The notes under the pieces were generated by a model. It worked only from the letters and a program-made list of their open reading frames with translations. It made no database searches and had not been told where the DNA came from. A stretch of 64,000 nucleotides of DNA. It comes from Rhodoferax sp. Lineage in GTDB: Bacteria > Pseudomonadota > Gammaproteobacteria > Burkholderiales > Burkholderiaceae_C. Shown piece by piece: positions 52,978 through 61,668 of the stretch (the stretch's first letter is position 1; each line of letters begins with the position of its first letter). Both the position numbers and the translations under genes were made by a program. The stretch is taken from positions 1 to 64,000 of the forward strand of contig NZ_JAQURE010000010.1 in NCBI RefSeq assembly GCF_028715765.1, read 5' to 3'.

Positions 52978-53931
52978 TCAGCGCTTGAATGCCTCACGCA
53001 ATGCACGCGCTGCGTCTTGATGTGCTTGGCGCGCGGCGGCAATCACCCGCCCCATTTTGATGAACTCGTGGGTCACCCCGCGGTAGATTTCCAGGTCAAC
53101 CGCCACCCCGGCGGCGCGTAATTTGTCGGCATACAGCACACCTTCATCCACCAGCGGGTCGCACTCGGCCAGCCCCAACCAGGCCGGTGCCACGCCCTCA
53201 GCGTCTTCGGCCAGCAAGGGAGCAAAACGCCAGTCTTCACGCTGGGTGTGGTTTGGAATGTAGAGGTCAAAAAAGTAAGCAATGTGTGCCGCCTCCAGCA
53301 CAAAGCCTTGGCCAAAGGTTTTGTGCGAGGGCGTGTCGGCGTGTGCGGTGGTGCCGGGGTAAAACAGCAGTTGCAATGCCAGTGGCACACCCACGTCACG
53401 CGCTTGCAGCGCACACGCTGCAGCCAGCGTGCCACCGGCGCTGTCACCCCCCACGGCCAGGCGAGTGGCGTCTAGCCCCAGCGTTTGGCCATGTTGCGCC
53501 AGCCACTGCAGCACGTCCCAGGCGTCTTCAAACGCGGTGGGAAAACGCTGCTCTGGTGCCAGCCGGTAACCCACTGAGAGCACCGCACACTGAGCCAGGT
53601 GGCTCAACTGCCGACACAACGACTCATGCGTGGCCGTGCTGCCAAGGGTAAAGCCGCCGCCATGCAAATAAACCAACACCGGTAACGCCTCTTGCGATGG
53701 CGCCACCAGGCGCACCGGCACCTCAAAGCCGTCACGCGCCTTGACGGTGAAACTCTCCACCCGCGCCATCGGCACCAGCGGCAAGTCAAGCACCCCGGCG
53801 TTGGCCTCGTAGTGCGCGCGTGCCTGCTGGGGCGTCAGCGCATGCAGCGGAACCTGCCCGGCACGCGCCATGCGCTCCAGCACGCCATGCATGGCGGGGG
53901 TGAGTTTGGCGCGCGGGTTACGGTGGGGCAT
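52978..53931 (-). CDS. Alpha/beta hydrolase, hormone-sensitive-lipase family
   Basis: This 317-residue esterase has the oxyanion-hole motif HGGG in VYLHGGGFTLGS near 90, the nucleophile elbow GGDSAGGTLA near 166, Asp in LAECDPLVDEG and His in GVTHEFIKMG, that is, a complete triad of the HSL (family IV) group. It has no signal peptide, so it is cytosolic. Family members hydrolyse short-chain esters; the natural substrate is unknown. It converges with ygfZ and lies 87 bases downstream of the MAPEG gene. Confidence 0.88.
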   Translation of the reverse strand: MPHRNPRAKLTPAMHGVLERMARAGQVPLHALTPQQARAHYEANAGVLDLPLVPMARVESFTVKARDGFEVPVRLVAPSQEALPVLVYLHGGGFTLGSTATHESLCRQLSHLAQCAVLSVGYRLAPEQRFPTAFEDAWDVLQWLAQHGQTLGLDATRLAVGGDSAGGTLAAACALQARDVGVPLALQLLFYPGTTAHADTPSHKTFGQGFVLEAAHIAYFFDLYIPNHTQREDWRFAPLLAEDAEGVAPAWLGLAECDPLVDEGVLYADKLRAAGVAVDLEIYRGVTHEFIKMGRVIAAARQAHQDAARALREAFKR

Positions 53932-54018
53932 GGGTGTTTTGAAAAATTGATGCGCCTTGCTACGGCGCTGGGTTCTGGGCTTGGGCGAGAAGACAGCGGC
54001 TTTACAGTGCTTGCCACC

Positions 54019-54432
54019 TTAGCGATAACCAACAAACAAAATGGCCACATTCATGGCCAAGGCCAACCCCCACACCATGCTGCGCAGATTGGCCAAATTA
54101 GCCACGTACATCAAGATGTACACCAGCCTGAGCACCACGTAAACAAAAGCCAAGAGGTCTAAGCGGGTTTGGTAGGCACCCAATTGGTGCGCAATGACCA
54201 CTGCGCCGATGAAAAACGGCAGGGCTTCAAAACTGTTGGCTTGTGCGGCATTGGCGCGCGCACGCCAGTCGGTTTGCTGCGCCAACCAGGCGCGAGGATT
54301 GTGGTTGTCAAAACCGCCGTCTCGCCGGGGTTTGCTGAAGGTGCCCCATTTGGCCAAACCGGCACAAAAGATGGGTAGCAAGGCAGCCACCAGCACACAC
54401 CAATAGGCCAAAGTAAAGCGGGCAACGGTCAT
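54019..54432 (-). CDS. MAPEG-family membrane protein
   Basis: This 137-residue protein has four predicted membrane helices and the MAPEG pattern: an N-terminal helix, a loop with NPRAWLAQQTDWRARANAAQANSFEALPFF, and YVVLRLVYILMYVANLANLRSMVW. Eukaryotic members act on glutathione or leukotrienes; bacterial ones are mostly uncharacterised. It lies 17 bases after recR on the same strand and is probably transcribed with dnaX-ybaB-recR. Confidence 0.85.
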   Translation of the reverse strand: MTVARFTLAYWCVLVAALLPIFCAGLAKWGTFSKPRRDGGFDNHNPRAWLAQQTDWRARANAAQANSFEALPFFIGAVVIAHQLGAYQTRLDLLAFVYVVLRLVYILMYVANLANLRSMVWGLALAMNVAILFVGYR

Positions 54433-54449
54433 GGCATCCTCTCTCAGTT

Positions 54450-55040
54450 TCAGCGCCGATCAACTAGCGCATGGGCAATGGTGCCCAAATCGACATATTC
54501 AAGTTCGCTGCCCACAGGCACACCACGTGCCAAGCGTGTCAGGTGCAAACCACGCGCCTTCAGCCCTTCACTGATGGCGTGCGCCGTAGCCTCGCCCTCG
54601 GCTGTGAAGTTGGTGGCCAAAATCACTTCTTCAACGGTGCCATCAGTGGCACGGTCAAACAGCTTTTTCAGACCAATGTCATGCGGGCCAATGCCATCGA
54701 GGGGGCTGAGTTTGCCCATCAATACAAAGTAAAGGCCTTTGAAGGCGCCGGTGCGCTCAATGGCCGACTGGTCAGCCGGCGTTTCCACCACACACAGCTT
54801 GGTGACATCGCGGCGCTCATCCAGGCAAGTGGCACAGACTGTGAATTCGGTGAATGTGTGGCAGCGCTCGCAGTGTTGCACCGCTTGTGCTGCATGCGCC
54901 AGTGCGTTGGAGAGCTGTTGCGCACCTGGGCGGTCATGCTGAAGCAAGTGAAAGGCCATGCGCTGCGCAGACTTCACCCCCACGCCTGGCAGCCGCTTCA
55001 AGGCTTGCACCAAAACCTCAAGCGCGCTGGTGTCAGACAT
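54450..55040 (-). CDS. recR: Recombination mediator RecR
   Basis: This 196-residue protein works with RecO to load RecA at gaps. An N-terminal helix-hairpin-helix ([20 protein letters not shown]), a C4 zinc finger ([16 protein letters not shown]) and a TOPRIM domain ([33 protein letters not shown]-like segment) appear in the standard order. Its ATG shares a base with the ybaB stop (TGATG), so translation is coupled. Confidence 0.95.
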   Translation of the reverse strand: MSDTSALEVLVQALKRLPGVGVKSAQRMAFHLLQHDRPGAQQLSNALAHAAQAVQHCERCHTFTEFTVCATCLDERRDVTKLCVVETPADQSAIERTGAFKGLYFVLMGKLSPLDGIGPHDIGLKKLFDRATDGTVEEVILATNFTAEGEATAHAISEGLKARGLHLTRLARGVPVGSELEYVDLGTIAHALVDRR

Positions 55041-55372
55041 CAGAACGGAAATTTCATGCCACCTGGCAGGCCTGGCATGCCAGCGGTGATCTTGCCCATT
55101 TTTTCAGCAGAAGTTTCTTCAGCTTTGCGCACCGCAGCGTTAAAGGCTGCGGCCACCAGGTCTTCCAACATGTCTTTGTCGTCTGCTAGCAAGCTGGGGT
55201 CGATGGTGATGCGTTTGACATCGTGCTTGCAGGTCATGGTGACTTTGACCAAGCCCGCGCCAGACTCGCCGGTGACTTCAATGCTGCCCAGCTCATCTTG
55301 GGCTTTTTTCATGTTGTCTTGCATGGCCTGCGCTTGTTTCATGAGGCCGGCGAGTTGTCCTTTGTTGAACAT
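55040..55372 (-). CDS. ybaB: YbaB/EbfC nucleoid-associated protein
   Basis: This 110-residue DNA-binding protein forms tweezer-like dimers. The N-terminal helix ([23 protein letters not shown]), [21 protein letters not shown] and [14 protein letters not shown] are typical; the C-terminus is Gly/Pro/Met-rich. The order dnaX-ybaB-recR is almost universal in proteobacteria. Confidence 0.94.
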   Translation of the reverse strand: MFNKGQLAGLMKQAQAMQDNMKKAQDELGSIEVTGESGAGLVKVTMTCKHDVKRITIDPSLLADDKDMLEDLVAAAFNAAVRKAEETSAEKMGKITAGMPGLPGGMKFPF

Positions 55373-55449
55373 GGAAGTTTCCTTATTAAAAAATCAAGTG
55401 AAGGGAGTTTGTGCGCAACCATCAACGCGGTGGGTGCAAAAAGATCAAT

Positions 55450-57405
55450 TCAAACCGCAACGGCAACAGATTTGATACTACCGGGGACAATTTTCGCCCC
55501 AAAATCCCGCATCAAGGTTTGCACCAGGGGGTCATCAAAAACGATTTTTTCTGCCACCAGTTGAGCCGCTTCGGCGGCAGCTGCCTGCCGCTTGGCGGGG
55601 CTGTCGGTGATGCGCCCGACCTCGATAACCAGCTTGACGGGAAAACCCGCCGTTGCCAGTGCCGCTGCCAAGCGCTCCCGGCTACCTGGCTGATTGAGCG
55701 ACTCGCGCTCCACGCGCAGCAGCCATTGATCAGCGTCACGCGCCACCAATTGGGCTTGCAAGGCCAGTTCACGCACCATGGCGGTGATGGCCTCGCTGTC
55801 AATGAGCGACTTCACGGTGTCTGACCAAAAATCGCCCTCTGGGCTCACAGCCAAGGTGTTGGGTACCCGCACCGGCGGCACATCACGACTTGACACTGGC
55901 CTCTCATGCACCTGAATTGCTTCAATATTTGTAGCTGTTAGCGCATTATCTACATGGTCTAGAGGCTGATTTTTTATATATTTCTCAACCACCTGAGCTG
56001 GCTCGGTTGAAGCACTTGACGGTGCCCGATCAGCAGGCGATACGCCTGGATGCATCTCATGCACAGGCAAGCGCTGACCGGCTGGCATGGCTCTAGGTGC
56101 GGGTGCCGTGGAAGCCATTGCCTGCGGTTGGGGATGAACCCGCTCTGCTTGACCTGACTGGGTTGGGCTGGCTAACTGAGCTGACTGGGGCTGCGCTGGC
56201 TGAGGCGGAGCTTGGTGTTCGGCCGGTGGCAGCCTATGAGCTGCTTCAGGCGCTGCGCTAGCACCCAATTTCAGTGTTTTTTTTTCCTGTAGGTCTGACT
56301 GCGCGTTGGGCTTGAAGGCCAGCAAACGCAGCAGCACCATGGTCAGCGCGGCATATTCGTCTGGTGCCAAGCCCAGCTCGGAGCGCCCGTGCAGGCAAAT
56401 GCTGTAGAGCAACTGGGTTTCATCAGCGGGCATCAGCGCGGCCAACTGGGCTATGTCTGCGGCTTCGGGGTCGTCATCATCCACCGCCAAGCCCGGCACA
56501 GCTTGCAACACGGCCATGCGTTGCAGCACGGCACTCATTTCTTCAAGGGTAGATGCCGCGCTCAAGCCATGCGTGCGCAGGGCTTCAGAGGTTTCAACCA
56601 CGGTTTTGCCATCCCCATGCGCCAGCGCCTGCAGCAGCCGAAAAACATAACTGCGATCCACACTGCCCAGCATCTGGCGCACCAGTTGTTCAGCCAACAC
56701 CCCCGAGCCAAACGCAATGGCTTGGTCGGTCAAGCTCAAGGCATCGCGCATGGAGCCGCGTGCGGCACGCGCGAGCAAGCGCAGCGAGGGCACATCAGCG
56801 CTGACATTTTCAATGGCCAGCACTTTGTGCAAATGCTCGCGGATGGTGTCGGGTGCCATGGGGCGCAAATTGAACTGTAAACAGCGCGACAGCACGGTCA
56901 CCGGGACTTTTTGCGGGTCGGTGGTGGCCAGGACAAATTTCAGATACTCAGGCGGTTCCTCCAGCGTTTTGAGCATGGCGTTGAAAGCGGTGTTGGTGAG
57001 CATGTGCACTTCGTCAATCATGAACACCTTGAAGCGCCCTTGCACCGGCTTATAAACAGCCTGCTCCAGCAAGGCTTGCACTTCGTCGACACCACGGTTT
57101 GAGGCAGCATCGAGCTCGGTGTAATCAACAAACCGGCCGCTATCAATGTCGGTGCAGGCCTGGCACACACCGCAAGGGGTGGCGGTGATGCCACCTGTGC
57201 CATCGAGACCCTGGCAGTTGAGCGATTTGGCCAAAATACGCGAGACAGTGGTTTTGCCCACACCCCGCGTGCCGGTGAACAGGTAGGCGTGATGCAAGCG
57301 CTGGGTGGTGAGCGCATTCGTCAGGGCTTGCACCACGTGGTCTTGCCCCACCATTTCGGTGAAATTGCGGGGACGGTATTTGCGGGCAAGCACTAGGTAA
57401 GACAT
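55450..57405 (-). CDS. dnaX: DNA polymerase III tau/gamma subunits
   Basis: This 651-residue protein (tau) is the clamp-loader ATPase that also ties polymerase and helicase together. It shows Walker A GTRGVGKTTVSR near 45-56, a zinc-binding CGVCQAC, Walker B FMIDEVHML, sensor I FVLATTDPQKVP, and the arginine-finger SRC. After the AAA+ and collar domains comes a Pro/Ala/Gln-rich linker (about 385-500), then a C-terminal tau domain. Codons 374-377 contain an A9 run where both shifted frames stop within a few codons, so a short gamma form is likely. A repeat copy adds KNQPLDHVDNALTATNIEAI within the linker. ATG at 57405 (MSYLVLARKYRP) is preferred over the open extension. Confidence 0.95.
   Translation of the reverse strand: MSYLVLARKYRPRNFTEMVGQDHVVQALTNALTTQRLHHAYLFTGTRGVGKTTVSRILAKSLNCQGLDGTGGITATPCGVCQACTDIDSGRFVDYTELDAASNRGVDEVQALLEQAVYKPVQGRFKVFMIDEVHMLTNTAFNAMLKTLEEPPEYLKFVLATTDPQKVPVTVLSRCLQFNLRPMAPDTIREHLHKVLAIENVSADVPSLRLLARAARGSMRDALSLTDQAIAFGSGVLAEQLVRQMLGSVDRSYVFRLLQALAHGDGKTVVETSEALRTHGLSAASTLEEMSAVLQRMAVLQAVPGLAVDDDDPEAADIAQLAALMPADETQLLYSICLHGRSELGLAPDEYAALTMVLLRLLAFKPNAQSDLQEKKTLKLGASAAPEAAHRLPPAEHQAPPQPAQPQSAQLASPTQSGQAERVHPQPQAMASTAPAPRAMPAGQRLPVHEMHPGVSPADRAPSSASTEPAQVVEKYIKNQPLDHVDNALTATNIEAIQVHERPVSSRDVPPVRVPNTLAVSPEGDFWSDTVKSLIDSEAITAMVRELALQAQLVARDADQWLLRVERESLNQPGSRERLAAALATAGFPVKLVIEVGRITDSPAKRQAAAAEAAQLVAEKIVFDDPLVQTLMRDFGAKIVPGSIKSVAVAV
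55921..55975. repeat. Dispersed palindromic repeat inside dnaX
   Basis: TTGTAGCTGTTAGCGCATTA and GGTCTAGAGGCTGATTTTTT match the family. It falls in the flexible linker of tau, in frame. Confidence 0.82.
56277..56285 (-). promoter_or_regulatory. A9 slippage site in dnaX (gamma subunit production)
   Basis: On the coding strand nine A residues follow G at codons 374-377 (GAA AAA AAA ACA). A -1 shift gives AAC ACT GAA ATT GGG TGC TAG, making a product of 382 residues. A +1 shift gives CAC TGA, making 377. The site lies just after the clamp-loader domains, where gamma ends in other bacteria. Confidence 0.65.
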
Positions 57406-57435
57406 AGGCTGGCATTCTAGTGGTGGAGACACCCT

Positions 57436-57441
57436 TATAAT
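57436..57441 (+). promoter_or_regulatory. Candidate -10 box of rpmE2
   Basis: TATAAT lies 91 bases before the rpmE2 ATG and within the region upstream of dnaX on the other strand. No good -35 box is visible. The leader between it and the gene has no pattern I recognise. Confidence 0.5.
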
Positions 57442-57532
57442 GCACGGTTTTTAGCGAAAAGTACGAGCAGCTTTGAATTGCGCAATGGGTTGTGCAAGGG
57501 CTGGCGCGGCTAACGCAACTGATGGAGAACAC

Positions 57533-57790
57533 ATGAAAGAAGGCATTCACCCCAATTACCGCGAAGTTTGTTTCCTGGACTCGTCCAATGGTTTCAAATT
57601 CGTGACCCGTTCTTGTGCCAACGCCAAGGAAATGATCAAAATGGAAGATGGCCGTGAACTGCCCCTCTTCAAGTTGGATACCTCCAGCGAATCTCATCCT
57701 TTCTACACCGGCACACAAAAATCTGTGGACAACATGGGTGGCCGTGTGGAGCGCTTCCGCAACCGTTTTGGCAAAACTGCTGCCAAGTAA
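57533..57790 (+). CDS. rpmE2: 50S ribosomal protein L31, type B
   Basis: This 85-residue protein is part of the large ribosomal subunit. It is the longer, zinc-independent form: it starts [16 protein letters not shown], lacks the CxxC zinc ligands of type A, and ends with the [21 protein letters not shown] block. GGAG precedes the ATG at 57533; the frame is open 20 codons further back without support. In many bacteria type B is used under zinc limitation, but here no Zur-like site is evident. A strong terminator follows. Confidence 0.95.
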   Translation: MKEGIHPNYREVCFLDSSNGFKFVTRSCANAKEMIKMEDGRELPLFKLDTSSESHPFYTGTQKSVDNMGGRVERFRNRFGKTAAK

Positions 57791-57810
57791 GCGCGTCTAA
57801 GCACCCTGTC

Positions 57811-57846
57811 AAAGGCAGCCGGGTTAGCCCGCGCTGCCTTTTTCTT
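57811..57846 (+). terminator. Rho-independent terminator after rpmE2
   Basis: AAAGGCAGC and GCTGCCTTT form a 9-bp stem capped by a short GGG-CCC hairpin and followed by a T-rich run. Confidence 0.88.
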
Positions 57847-57887
57847 TGGCACGCTTCCTCAATCTCATCCTTTCGTTTCGATTTGTT

Positions 57888-59645
57888 GTGAATCAACCCA
57901 CCCCTGCCATCGTTGGCCAAAAGGCTGTCAAACGCTTGCCACGTCTGGCTTTGCTGTTGTTTTGCCTGGCGTATGTGTTGCCTGGCTTCATTGGGCGCGT
58001 GCCCTGGAAGTCAGATGACATCACCTCTTTTGGTTACATGGCTGCCTTGGCTCAGGGTCACGCTGCTTGGATGAACCCGACGTTGGGCGGACTGGTGCCA
58101 GAGGTCGACGCCCTGCTGCCCTACTGGCTGGGCGCCTGGAGCATGCAGTTGGCCCCAGCCTGGGTGGCACCAGACTTGGCGGCACGCTTGCCGTTCATGC
58201 TGCTGCTGCTGTTGTCAATGGTCGCCACCTGGTATGGCACTTACCATTTGGCACGCAACCCCGCAGCTCAGCCAGTGGCCTTTGCCTTTGGTGGCGAAGC
58301 CAATCCCACCGACTACGCCAGAGCCATTGCCGACGGTGCTGTGCTGGCCTTCATTGCCTGCTTAGGGTTGGCGCAACTGGGTCATGAAACCACCCCTGCT
58401 CTGGCTCAGCTGTGTTTCAGCGCCTGTTTTTTTTACGCAGGCGCGGCACTGCCTTACCGGCTGTGGATGCCAGGAGTCAGCGCCGGCTTGGCACTGCTCG
58501 GCTTGTCGCTTTCAGGTGCACCCAGCTTGGCTGCAGTACTGGGGCTGGGAACGGCGGCCTTGTACATGCGGGCGCCCTTGGCACCCGATGCCTCCCCTTT
58601 TCATACCCGCCGCCGCGCCGCCGGGCTGCTGATCATGACGTTGGCCACCGCCCTGCTGGCCACACAGTTGCATCTGTGGCGCTGGCGCATTGACTTGCCG
58701 CAAGCCAGCTGGACGGAATGGCAAAGTCTGGGGCGGCTTTTTCTGTGGTTCACCTGGCCTGCATGGCCGCTGGCGGTGTGGACGCTGTGGCGCTGGCGTC
58801 GTCAGTGGCTCAGCACGCGCATGGCTGGCATGCACCTCTGGTTGCCTATCGGGTTTGTGGCAGTGGCCAGTGTGGCCACACTCACCACATCGGCGGCTGA
58901 TCGCTCGCTGTTGTTGGCACTGCCGGCACTGGCAGCGCTGGCAGCGTTTGCACTACCCACTTTGGGGCGCAGTGTGGGCGCCTTGATTGACTGGCTGACC
59001 CTGATCTTTTTCTCTGGTTGTGCACTGGTGATTTGGGTGGTCTGGTTTTCGCTTCAAACAGGTGTGCCAGCTCAGCCTGCTGCCAATGTGGCAAGACTGG
59101 CACCGGGCTTTGTGCACAGCTTTTCCTATCTTTCATTTTTGATAGCTGTCGCAGCAAGTCTGGCTTGGGTTGGATTGGTGAAATGGCGTGTAGGCAGACA
59201 CCCCGCTGCGATTTGGAAAAGTTTGGTGTTGCCCGCAGGAGGCTCGGCACTGAGCTGGCTGTTGCTGATGACACTGTGGCTGCCTTTGCTGAACTTTGCC
59301 CGCAGCTATGAGCCCCTGGTGCGGCAAGTGACCCAAAATTTGCCAACCACCCCAGGTTGCGTGAGCATGTTGGGGCTTTCACGCAGCCAGATCGCAGCGT
59401 TTGAGTTTCACAGTGATCTGAAGCTGGTGACTTGGCAAGCCAACACGCGCTGCACCTGGCTGATAGCCAACCTGAACCTGATGCCCATGTCTGATGACAC
59501 CGAATGGTCAATGAACTGGCAACTTCAACAAAAGTTGCGTCACCCGGCTGAACGCAAAGACAGTTTGGGGTTGTATAAAGCGCTGCCCACGTTGGCACAA
59601 ACCCCAGGTGTTACACCACCCGAAAAGCGGGAAAAGTCAAACTGA
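57888..59645 (+). CDS. ArnT-like polytopic membrane protein, probable lipid-linked glycosyltransferase
   Basis: This protein of about 585 residues has ten or more membrane helices and a final periplasmic domain of about 130 residues. The first external loop WKSDDITSFGYMAALAQGHAAWMNPTLGG resembles the GT83/ArnT/PMT type loop, with two adjacent acidic residues where the catalytic Asp lies, so it may move a sugar from a polyprenyl carrier. No family name is certain. The start is unclear: GTG at 57888 lacks a ribosome-binding site, and a TTG at 57846 lies in the rpmE2 terminator. The 3' end overlaps phoR tail to tail by 35 bases. A weak, half-like repeat similarity occurs around 59133-59174. Confidence 0.6.
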   Translation: MNQPTPAIVGQKAVKRLPRLALLLFCLAYVLPGFIGRVPWKSDDITSFGYMAALAQGHAAWMNPTLGGLVPEVDALLPYWLGAWSMQLAPAWVAPDLAARLPFMLLLLLSMVATWYGTYHLARNPAAQPVAFAFGGEANPTDYARAIADGAVLAFIACLGLAQLGHETTPALAQLCFSACFFYAGAALPYRLWMPGVSAGLALLGLSLSGAPSLAAVLGLGTAALYMRAPLAPDASPFHTRRRAAGLLIMTLATALLATQLHLWRWRIDLPQASWTEWQSLGRLFLWFTWPAWPLAVWTLWRWRRQWLSTRMAGMHLWLPIGFVAVASVATLTTSAADRSLLLALPALAALAAFALPTLGRSVGALIDWLTLIFFSGCALVIWVVWFSLQTGVPAQPAANVARLAPGFVHSFSYLSFLIAVAASLAWVGLVKWRVGRHPAAIWKSLVLPAGGSALSWLLLMTLWLPLLNFARSYEPLVRQVTQNLPTTPGCVSMLGLSRSQIAAFEFHSDLKLVTWQANTRCTWLIANLNLMPMSDDTEWSMNWQLQQKLRHPAERKDSLGLYKALPTLAQTPGVTPPEKREKSN

Positions 59646-60936
59646 ATTTAGACCCCTTCCCAACCACGCTTTCGATGCTCAAAGTTGCTCCATGGCGCTG
59701 CGCGACATGTTTGACAATGGCCAAGCCCAAACCCGTTCCACCAGTTTCGCGTGATCGACTGCGGTCTACGCGGTAAAACCGTTCTGTCAAGCGACCTATG
59801 TGTTCGGGTGCAATGCCAGGCCCGCTGTCTGCCACAGAAAATTCCAAACGCCCGTCTGGTAACCGTTGCAAGCACACTTTGATGTGCCCCTCCACTGGGG
59901 TGTAGCGCACGGCATTGCTGATCAAATTACCTAAGGCACTGTGCAACTCACTGGCCACACCCAGCAAATCACCGTTGAAAGTAGACTCAAATTCAAAGTG
60001 ATGATCGGTCTGCGGCGTCTCCCCCATCACTTGAGACAAAGAGCGGGCATCAGACTCAAGCTGCTGCATCAATCTAGGCACAGACACCCGCAGTTCCAAA
60101 CCCGGCAATGCACTGCCTTCAAGTTTCGAGAGCGTGAGCAAGTCGCTGACAAGGGTTTGCATGCGCAGTGCTTGTTGTGCCATCAGCGTCAGATACTGCT
60201 GGCGCTCAGCTTCATCAAGCTGCAGGGTTTGCAGGGTCTCGACAAAACCGCCAAGCACGGTCAGCGGCGTTCTAATTTCGTGAGACACATTGGCCACAAA
60301 ATCACGGCGCATGGCCTCGGCTTGCTCTAGCGCAGTGATGTCGCGCGACAGCAGCAATTTGCGCCCTTTGCCATAGGGATGAAGTTGCACAGACAGGGTC
60401 ACAGGTCTGGAGGGCAAACTGTCACGCCCTGCCATGGTCAACTCTTTTTGATAGTCACCACGCGCCAGGTAAGCGGCAAACTCGGGCGCACGAACCAAAT
60501 TACCCACGGTTTGCTGCAAGTCACGCTCTACATCCAAGCCAAAATGTGCAGCCGCGGTTTGGTTGCACCACTCAATGCGCGCCTCGCCATCTAGCAACAT
60601 GACCCCGTTGGGGGAAACCTGCAACGCAGACAAAAAGTCTTGCAACCGATTTTTATTGTTTTGAGATTTGCGCTCCCGCTCGCGCAGCATTTTTTGAATG
60701 CGGGTCGTGAGATCGCCCCATAGCCCAACTCGCACACCGACAGCAGCTGATGAGTCCAGCCGCAGCCATTGCTGAAACTTGACCAACGCCAAACCATCAA
60801 GCACAAACCAGAGCAAAGCAGCCATCCCCAGAGCCGCTTCGACAGCCTCCGAGCCAGGCCAGTAATGACCCACCCCAAGCCCAACAAGCAAACCTGCCAG
60901 CAAAAAAACCGACAACTGAACAAAACGGCTAAGCAT
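59611..60936 (-). CDS. phoR: Phosphate regulon sensor kinase PhoR
   Basis: This 441-residue histidine kinase senses phosphate state through the Pst system and PhoU. It has two N-terminal membrane helices (4-24, 33-52), a PAS domain about 100-200 (VSPNGVMLLDGEARIEWCN), the phosphorylated His219 in FVANVSHEIRTPL, and the ATPase boxes N (LGNLISNAVRYTP), G1 (VADSGPGIAPEHIGRLTERFYR) and G2 (GGTGLGLAIVKHV). It lies 18 bases after phoB. Its 3' end overlaps that of the membrane protein on the other strand. Confidence 0.94.
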   Translation of the reverse strand: MLSRFVQLSVFLLAGLLVGLGVGHYWPGSEAVEAALGMAALLWFVLDGLALVKFQQWLRLDSSAAVGVRVGLWGDLTTRIQKMLRERERKSQNNKNRLQDFLSALQVSPNGVMLLDGEARIEWCNQTAAAHFGLDVERDLQQTVGNLVRAPEFAAYLARGDYQKELTMAGRDSLPSRPVTLSVQLHPYGKGRKLLLSRDITALEQAEAMRRDFVANVSHEIRTPLTVLGGFVETLQTLQLDEAERQQYLTLMAQQALRMQTLVSDLLTLSKLEGSALPGLELRVSVPRLMQQLESDARSLSQVMGETPQTDHHFEFESTFNGDLLGVASELHSALGNLISNAVRYTPVEGHIKVCLQRLPDGRLEFSVADSGPGIAPEHIGRLTERFYRVDRSRSRETGGTGLGLAIVKHVAQRHGATLSIESVVGKGSKFSLTFPAFRVV

Positions 60937-60954
60937 TCACTTTGGCAGGCGCAG

Positions 60955-61668
60955 TTAAACGGCCGCTTGCTTTTGCGGCGCAGTTTGAAGCGTCAGGCGG
61001 TAACCCGCGCCCCGCACAGTGTCAACCATCGCCCCCGCGGCGCCCATGGCCTCGCGCAGGCGTTTCACATGCACATCCACGGTACGCTCTTCAATGTACA
61101 CATGGTCACCCCACACTTTGTCGAGCAACTGTGCTCTGCTTTGCACGCGCTCGGCATGCGTCATCAGGTAATGCAATAACTTGAATTCAGTGGGACCGAG
61201 TTTTAACGCTTCTTCAGCAAATGTGACGCGGTACGTGCTGGTATCAAGTGTCAAATCCCCCACTTTGACCGCCCCTGCATCTTGCTCAGGGGCACGGCGG
61301 CGCAAAACCGCCCGAATGCGCGCCAGCAGTTCTTTGGTTGAAAAGGGCTTGGCAATGTAATCGTCAGCACCCGCATCCAAACCCGCGACACGGTCAACCT
61401 CATCACCACGCGCTGTGAGCATGATGATAGGCACAGACTTGGTGCGCGGGTGGGCACGCCAGCGTTTGGCCAAGGTCAAACCACTCTCACCTGGCAACAT
61501 CCAGTCCAGCAACACCACATCAGGGACAGCAGAATCCAGCTCTGCCTGCGCTGTGGCAGCATCCATAGCCCACACCGGGCGAAAACCACTGTGCTTGAGA
61601 TTGACAGAAATCAGCTCGGCAATGGCGGGTTCATCCTCCACAACCAGCACCACAGGCACACGTCTCAT
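60955..61668 (-). CDS. phoB: Phosphate regulon response regulator PhoB
   Basis: This 237-residue OmpR-family regulator activates Pho genes under phosphate starvation. The receiver domain has Asp55 in VVLLDWMLPG as phosphorylation site and Lys in DDYIAKPFSTKELL; the winged-helix DNA-binding domain spans about 140-230 (LTLDTSTYRVTF, YIEERTVDVHVKRLREAM). Its ATG overlaps the phoU stop as ATGA. Confidence 0.95.
   Translation of the reverse strand: MRRVPVVLVVEDEPAIAELISVNLKHSGFRPVWAMDAATAQAELDSAVPDVVLLDWMLPGESGLTLAKRWRAHPRTKSVPIIMLTARGDEVDRVAGLDAGADDYIAKPFSTKELLARIRAVLRRRAPEQDAGAVKVGDLTLDTSTYRVTFAEEALKLGPTEFKLLHYLMTHAERVQSRAQLLDKVWGDHVYIEERTVDVHVKRLREAMGAAGAMVDTVRGAGYRLTLQTAPQKQAAV

Noticed and set aside
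59133-59174. Half-like repeat similarity in the ArnT-like gene
   Set aside because: Only the TTGATAGCTG part agrees; not enough to call a copy.
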